From positions 33,717 through 44,875 of the forward strand of contig BQKZ01004201.1 in the NCBI GenBank assembly GCA_036244855.1: a stretch of DNA of 11,159 nucleotides, in the 5' to 3' direction. Position 1 is the stretch's first letter; the number at the start of each line of letters is the position of its first letter. Below are positions 7,163 to 11,159 of the stretch, piece after piece. The stretch is from Temnopleurus reevesii. Taxonomy: Eukaryota > Echinodermata > Echinoidea > Temnopleuroida > Temnopleuridae. Below the pieces are notes generated by a model that searched no databases, had not been told where the DNA came from, and saw only the letters and a list, made by a program, of their open reading frames with translations. A program made the translations under genes and the position numbers.

Positions 7163-7340
7163 AGAAAAATGGATTTGCCAAAAATGGACGATGCCATATC
7201 GGTGTCCACATCAATTTGACTGCTTTCTAATCTGATTATGCCATATCCTATATGATAAAGTGGGTATGAATCTGGTCTTTTGATCCATACGGGTACTCTA
7301 TCACAGCAATTGCCGGATGTAGACCGTTTGAAACCAGGAC

Positions 7341-7420
7341 CCCGTTCAGATGTACGGTGTTAAACCAGTTTAGCGGAAACCAGTTGCACAGAAAATAACC
7401 TCACGGTAAGTCTGAACGGG
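7341..7420. mobile_element. Short hairpin element in the likely 3' UTR
   Basis: CCCGTTCAGA (7341-7350) and TCTGAACGGG (7411-7420) are exact inverses, and the match extends inwards imperfectly (TAC.GTG). At 80 bp this looks like a small MITE. Around it the motif GAAA.C.AGTT..G.GG recurs (see findings). Confidence 0.5.
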
Positions 7421-7642
7421 ACAATTGGTCACAATAGTCGACTTTCAAACTAGTTTGAAAAATCCAGTTCGCGAGGCGATGTAGATCGTCATGACCAATA
7501 AACAGTTGAGCCGATAGTGCACGCTCGAGACTCGTAAAGCGGCCTTAGAATTTACCATGAAGATACCAAGCATTTGGATGTTTCCGCTAATCTGTGACCG
7601 TGTTATGGAGGGACAATACGTGAACAAAGAAATGTACACATC

Positions 7643-7648
7643 AATAAA
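7643..7648 (+). promoter_or_regulatory. Candidate polyadenylation signal of the sPLA2 gene
   Basis: AATAAA 481 bases after the stop, followed by a T/G-rich stretch (GCTGTTTGTCC). Another AATAAA lies at 7497-7502. Which one is used cannot be told from the sequence. Confidence 0.35.
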
Positions 7649-7860
7649 TATTTGAACCAAGCTGTTTGTCCATCATCATAGCAACAGAGCCACTTTGCGT
7701 AAAGTAGACAGGAACTTGACTTAGCTTGAAATCCAGTTGGCGGGTATATCTGAGCGAGGACACAACTGGCCGTCCGAATTCATTTGGCTTTCGAAACTAG
7801 TTTAGTGGATATGGTGGAAGTCACTTTGAAAACTAGGTTTGTACGGGTTCAAAGTGAATA

Positions 7861-8640
7861 CCTATCTTTATGAAAATAACTTAAGAACAAACATCCCTTT
7901 CCACATTTCCTACAGAAATTCTATCGGACTAATCTTACAGTACACCCAAGGGTTCTTTCTAAAAATGAAGATTTTATCAAGAATTTGAGATATTTTTATA
8001 AAAAAGATTAGCTGGCCTTTGCATATTGGCAACCATGCAATGAGCCAATAAATCCTTAAAAATTAGTATGACATGAATATCCATTGAAACCATTATAAGC
8101 ATTGCAAAAGTATATCATGCTTGTACTTTGAGCATGATATTTCTAATTTGAAATAAATAGTTCAAAACTCAGCGGCAAAAATACGAATTCAAAAGCGGGA
8201 GGAGCGTCCATGATAGATGAAATTTTGATTTGCATACTACATTAACGAAAATTGTCTTTTCATAAACACAATGGATCGCTCAAAAACGAATTACCCTAGC
8301 CATTAACACTTTTGATCGTTCAAAGACGAAATTGCTTGCTATTTCTGTCAAATTCAAAAAGCGATATGCACGACACGCAAGATATCGTCTAATTTGAATG
8401 AAATGTTCACTTATTTGGTCAGAGTTAGTTTGAAGTTGAGCGGGCAAACCTATATTATTTCGCCATGAAAGTATAATTTTATTTTTGTTTTACTTTGCTC
8501 CCCCTCCCCGTCCCAAAGCAAAATACGTTCCGTTCATATTTAATCACCAATGTCCAAATGATTGAATTTCATGCAGGCCTTCTGTCTGATTCTTCAGATA
8601 ATGCAACCTAATTATATGAAGTACAATTTTTTTTTTCTTT
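7861..8640. other. Intergenic stretch downstream of the sPLA2 gene
   Basis: No coding signal. It contains a 10-bp perfect hairpin ATATCATGCT/AGCATGATAT (8112-8140) and a direct repeat GATCGCTCAAAAACGAA / GATCGTTCAAAGACGAA near 8273 and 8315. Confidence 0.6.
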
Positions 8641-8690
8641 TTTTTTTTTTGGGGGGGGNAACAACCCCTCCCCCAGTCCCCCGGTGAGAT
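8632..8690. repeat. Homopolymer T and G runs with an undetermined base
   Basis: Long T runs, then eight G, an N at 8659, then C-rich sequence. The N and adjoining runs show that the base count here is unreliable. Confidence 0.8.
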
Positions 8691-8790
8691 AATGGATTGT
8701 TGTATTTTGTTCAAATTTCCACAGTTTGATCGTTGTATTTTTCTTCATCCACTAAGAGTGCATCAATGTCTGGGTGAAGTTCCCCTTTAA
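8688..8790 (+). mobile_element. TTAA foldback family, partial 3' end
   Basis: AATGGATTGTTGTATTTTGT, TTTCCACAGTTTGATC, TCATCCACTAAGAGTGCATC and the terminus GTCTGGGTGAAGTTCCCCT with TTAA at 8787-8790. The 5' part is lost at the homopolymer run. The inverse copy starts 23 bases further on, so the two ends form a large inverted repeat. Confidence 0.8.
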
Positions 8791-8813
8791 ACTGATAATA
8801 TAGATAGATAAAC

Positions 8814-9344
8814 TTAAAGGGGAACTTCATCTGGACATTGATGGGCATTCGATGGATGAATAAATTATAATAATAAAATTGTGAACATTTGAGCAAAATT
8901 CTACAATCCATTCAAAGGCTATGAATTTCCAAAGTTTTGAATACCATCCCTCACGTGATCCTTAAATTGGCAACCTACAGGCACAAAATGGCTGACATTT
9001 ACTTCGTACACAGAATTCCATTTTGTTTCCTTTTCTCGAAAAATAGACAAAATTTTAATTTTCTCTTCAAGTATAACATGGACATGTTGCTTATGCATGC
9101 ATTTTGGATGAATCATGTTGATTCCTTGACTGTTTTTTTTAAAAGGAACAAACTGTGAAATTCCGTGTACAACAGTGAAAGCAGAGAGAGTTCTCCGTAT
9201 TGGCAGCCATTATGTGCCTTGTATGTTGCCAATTTAAGGAGCCCATGAGGGGTGTAAATTAAAACTTTGAAAATTAACAACTTTGAATGGATTTTTCTCC
9301 ATCTACTGAAAGCATATCAATCCCTGGGTGAAGTTCCCCTTTAA
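8814..9344. mobile_element. Complete TTAA-flanked foldback transposon (about 523 bp)
   Basis: TTAA at 8814-8817 and 9341-9344 flanks AGGGGAACTTCATCTGG... and ...CCTGGGTGAAGTTCCCCT. The arms continue for about 190 bases, including ATCCATTCAAAG, TTTTGAA, CCTTAAATTGGCAAC and GGCACA.AATGGCTG. The left arm has about 50 bases more than the right. The middle has no transposase. TTAA target sites are used by piggyBac and Kolobok families; I cannot tell which one moved it. Confidence 0.88.
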
Positions 9345-9541
9345 CAAAATTGGCAAAATCTGATTTGGATGCATGTTATAAATATTTTTTTTTGTATGTT
9401 ATGAATGCTTGAATATTTGCCTTTGATTTGTCTAATTATTCGTTTATTTATCATTCTGTTTCGTCTCTTGTGTAGGAACACTATAAAGGCAATTGTAAAA
9501 ACTAGTGTGCATATATAGCAATATCAATTGAATGATTTTTT

Positions 9542-9776
9542 TTTTGGCAACGGACATTTTTACCAGGAGTGTAAATAATTGAAAATCCATGTTGGGATAA
9601 GGCAAAAAATATTCCAATTCTATTTGCCAATGGTTTGCCAAACTTCCAGAAATGTGATTAAATGTACTAGTGTCAACTTCGTTTTATGATCGTATGAAAA
9701 TATTCGAGTTTTTGAATTTTCTACTTTTCAATTCGATGTAAATTTACACTCTTGGCAAAAATCTCCGTTGCCAAAA
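9542..9776. mobile_element. MITE with 35-bp inverted repeats (TTTTGGCAACGGA)
   Basis: 9542-9576 and 9742-9776 are inverse with 3 mismatches in 35 (TTTTGGCAACGGA.ATTTTT.CCA.GAGTGTAAAT). The inner 165 bp is non-coding. Target duplication is not clear because the left flank is a T run. Confidence 0.75.
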
Positions 9777-9871
9777 TAATGGAGTTAAAATAATGAAGCT
9801 GTTTTCATTTTCAGGCATGACTGAAAAAAGATTTCGGTCTGTATTTGTGCCATGAATAACGTTCCCTGTGA

Positions 9872-9996
9872 CTAATTATTTTATCATCATTATTATTATT
9901 ATCATTATCATTATTGTTATTATTATTATTATTATTATCATCATTACCATTATTATTATTACAAGCATTATTATTATTATCATTATTATTATCATG

Positions 9997-10034
<38 letters not shown>

Positions 10035-10040
10035 TACTAA
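9872..10040. repeat. ATT/ATC microsatellite
   Basis: About 165 bases of TTA/ATT units with scattered ATC, GTT and ACC changes. Long poly-Ile or poly-Asn reading frames here are simple-repeat artefacts. Confidence 0.95.
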
Positions 10041-10578
10041 TATTGTTTATCCGGAAAATAAACAGATAAAATGTAAGCAAATGATACAAAGATACACAAA
10101 TTAGGCATAAAATAAATAATTAGAACTTGCATTTAGTTTAAGAGGGCTGCCAGGGTGTGGAAAAGGAGGACCTAATATAGTCCGCAGGTTTTTCATCCCA
10201 AACCCCTTAAACCAAATGCAGGTAAAATACACACAAATACAAAGTAAATAATTTTAAGAACAGTGAGTGTGATACATGTGTTACAAATTGTAAACAAGGA
10301 CGCTCTTAATGTAACGATTACCGACCATTACTCTGATCAGAAGGGGTGGAAACCTCGTTCAACTATCATCCGACTATAGGCCACTTACCTTTTGAGGAAT
10401 AATTCAAAGAGGAAATTCAGTCTGTTCCTAAAGGATGCGGCCCATCATCTTGGTTCATGTTCATCCGATCCCGGGGCGTTTCTAAAACTCTGTCCAAACC
10501 ATCTCAATTAACGTATGAGGAGGAGGAGGGGGAGGAGGAGTATAAAGATCGTCGAGTCTATACCCTATCCATGCTTTG
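10041..10578. other. Intergenic stretch, no gene seen
   Basis: Contains the dispersed repeat at 10194-10240 and a short (GAG)n purine tract at about 10517-10540. Nothing else is supported. Confidence 0.55.
10194..10240 (+). repeat. Dispersed repeat, second copy
   Basis: Matches 2034-2079 through the core CCAAATGCAGGTA and its flanks. Nothing else in the surroundings is shared clearly. Confidence 0.5.
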
Positions 10579-10925
<347 letters not shown>

Positions 10926-11144
10926 TAAACATTGGATTTTTTAAAGCTGTATCAGACAGTATGATCAGGACAATAAAAACTGACCGGAAAACAGTTGGTG
11001 ATGCCTTATCAGACTATAGTAAGCGCCGACTGTTAATGTATTACACCTCTTTTACCATCTAGACAAGATCAAGATATTGTGCATTAAACATATCAAAAAT
11101 GTCCCTTTAAAACCGTAGAAATAATTGTGGAGGGGCAGATAGAA

Positions 11145-11159
11145 GGGGGGGGGGGGGGG
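11145..11159. repeat. G homopolymer at window end
   Basis: Fifteen G in a row at the very end of the window; the length may be a sequencing artefact. Confidence 0.8.

Noticed and set aside
9811..10104. Long poly-Asn and poly-Ile reading frames on both strands
   Set aside because: They are direct readings of the ATT/ATC microsatellite with no other coding feature.
10370..10470. Minus-strand exon ending in AAAAGgtaagt near 10390
   Set aside because: The donor is good but the open frame before it is under 20 codons and has no recognisable protein.

Overview
The window looks like a gene-poor, repeat-dense piece of an animal nuclear genome. It is AT-rich, has spliced exons with GT-AG borders, and carries a tRNA-derived SINE family with (ATT)n tails, decayed LINE copies and many short hairpin-type DNA transposons. 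The gene content and repeat style fit a marine deuterostome, and an echinoderm such as a sea urchin is my best guess. That guess is an inference; nothing in the sequence proves it.

One protein-coding gene is clear: a secreted phospholipase A2 of the group I (pancreatic/IB-like) type on the + strand. Three exons are visible: 1173-1320 (end of propeptide, N-terminal helix and calcium loop), 5919-6055 (catalytic CC..HD..CY helix) and 7041-7162 (CDCDR..A..CF helix and C-terminus with stop). Intron phases (1, 2, 1) and splice sites agree, and the mature region is about 126 residues with 14 cysteines. The signal-peptide exon was not found and probably lies upstream of the window.

Layout. 1-196: end of a TTAA-flanked foldback transposon. 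About 301-950: a second foldback element with arms of about 135 bp. 1173-2400: the calcium-loop exon followed by five further copies of its 3' half plus donor and C-rich intron start, one nearly intact and the others decayed. 2113-2226: a long palindrome inserted within that array. 2690-4300: a foldback fragment abutting a minus-strand LINE that contains a fivefold tandem repeat. 4314-4495: a MITE. 4761-5107: a 5'-truncated LINE with a perfect 13-bp target duplication. 5847-5916: a LINE tail whose (ATT)n runs directly into the acceptor of the catalytic exon. 6087-6177: a perfect 30-bp hairpin just after that exon's donor. 6285-6327: a minimal MITE copy. 6742-7015: a SINE. 7163-7860: 3' flank with candidate polyadenylation signals and repeats. 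8688-9344: two neighbouring TTAA foldback elements, one complete. 9542-9776: another MITE. 9872-10040 and 10579-10678: ATT/AAT microsatellites, the second being the tail of a minus-strand SINE.

The most interesting points are the partial-exon array within the phospholipase gene, the retroelement microsatellite that has become the splice acceptor region, and the perfect hairpin beside the exon B donor.
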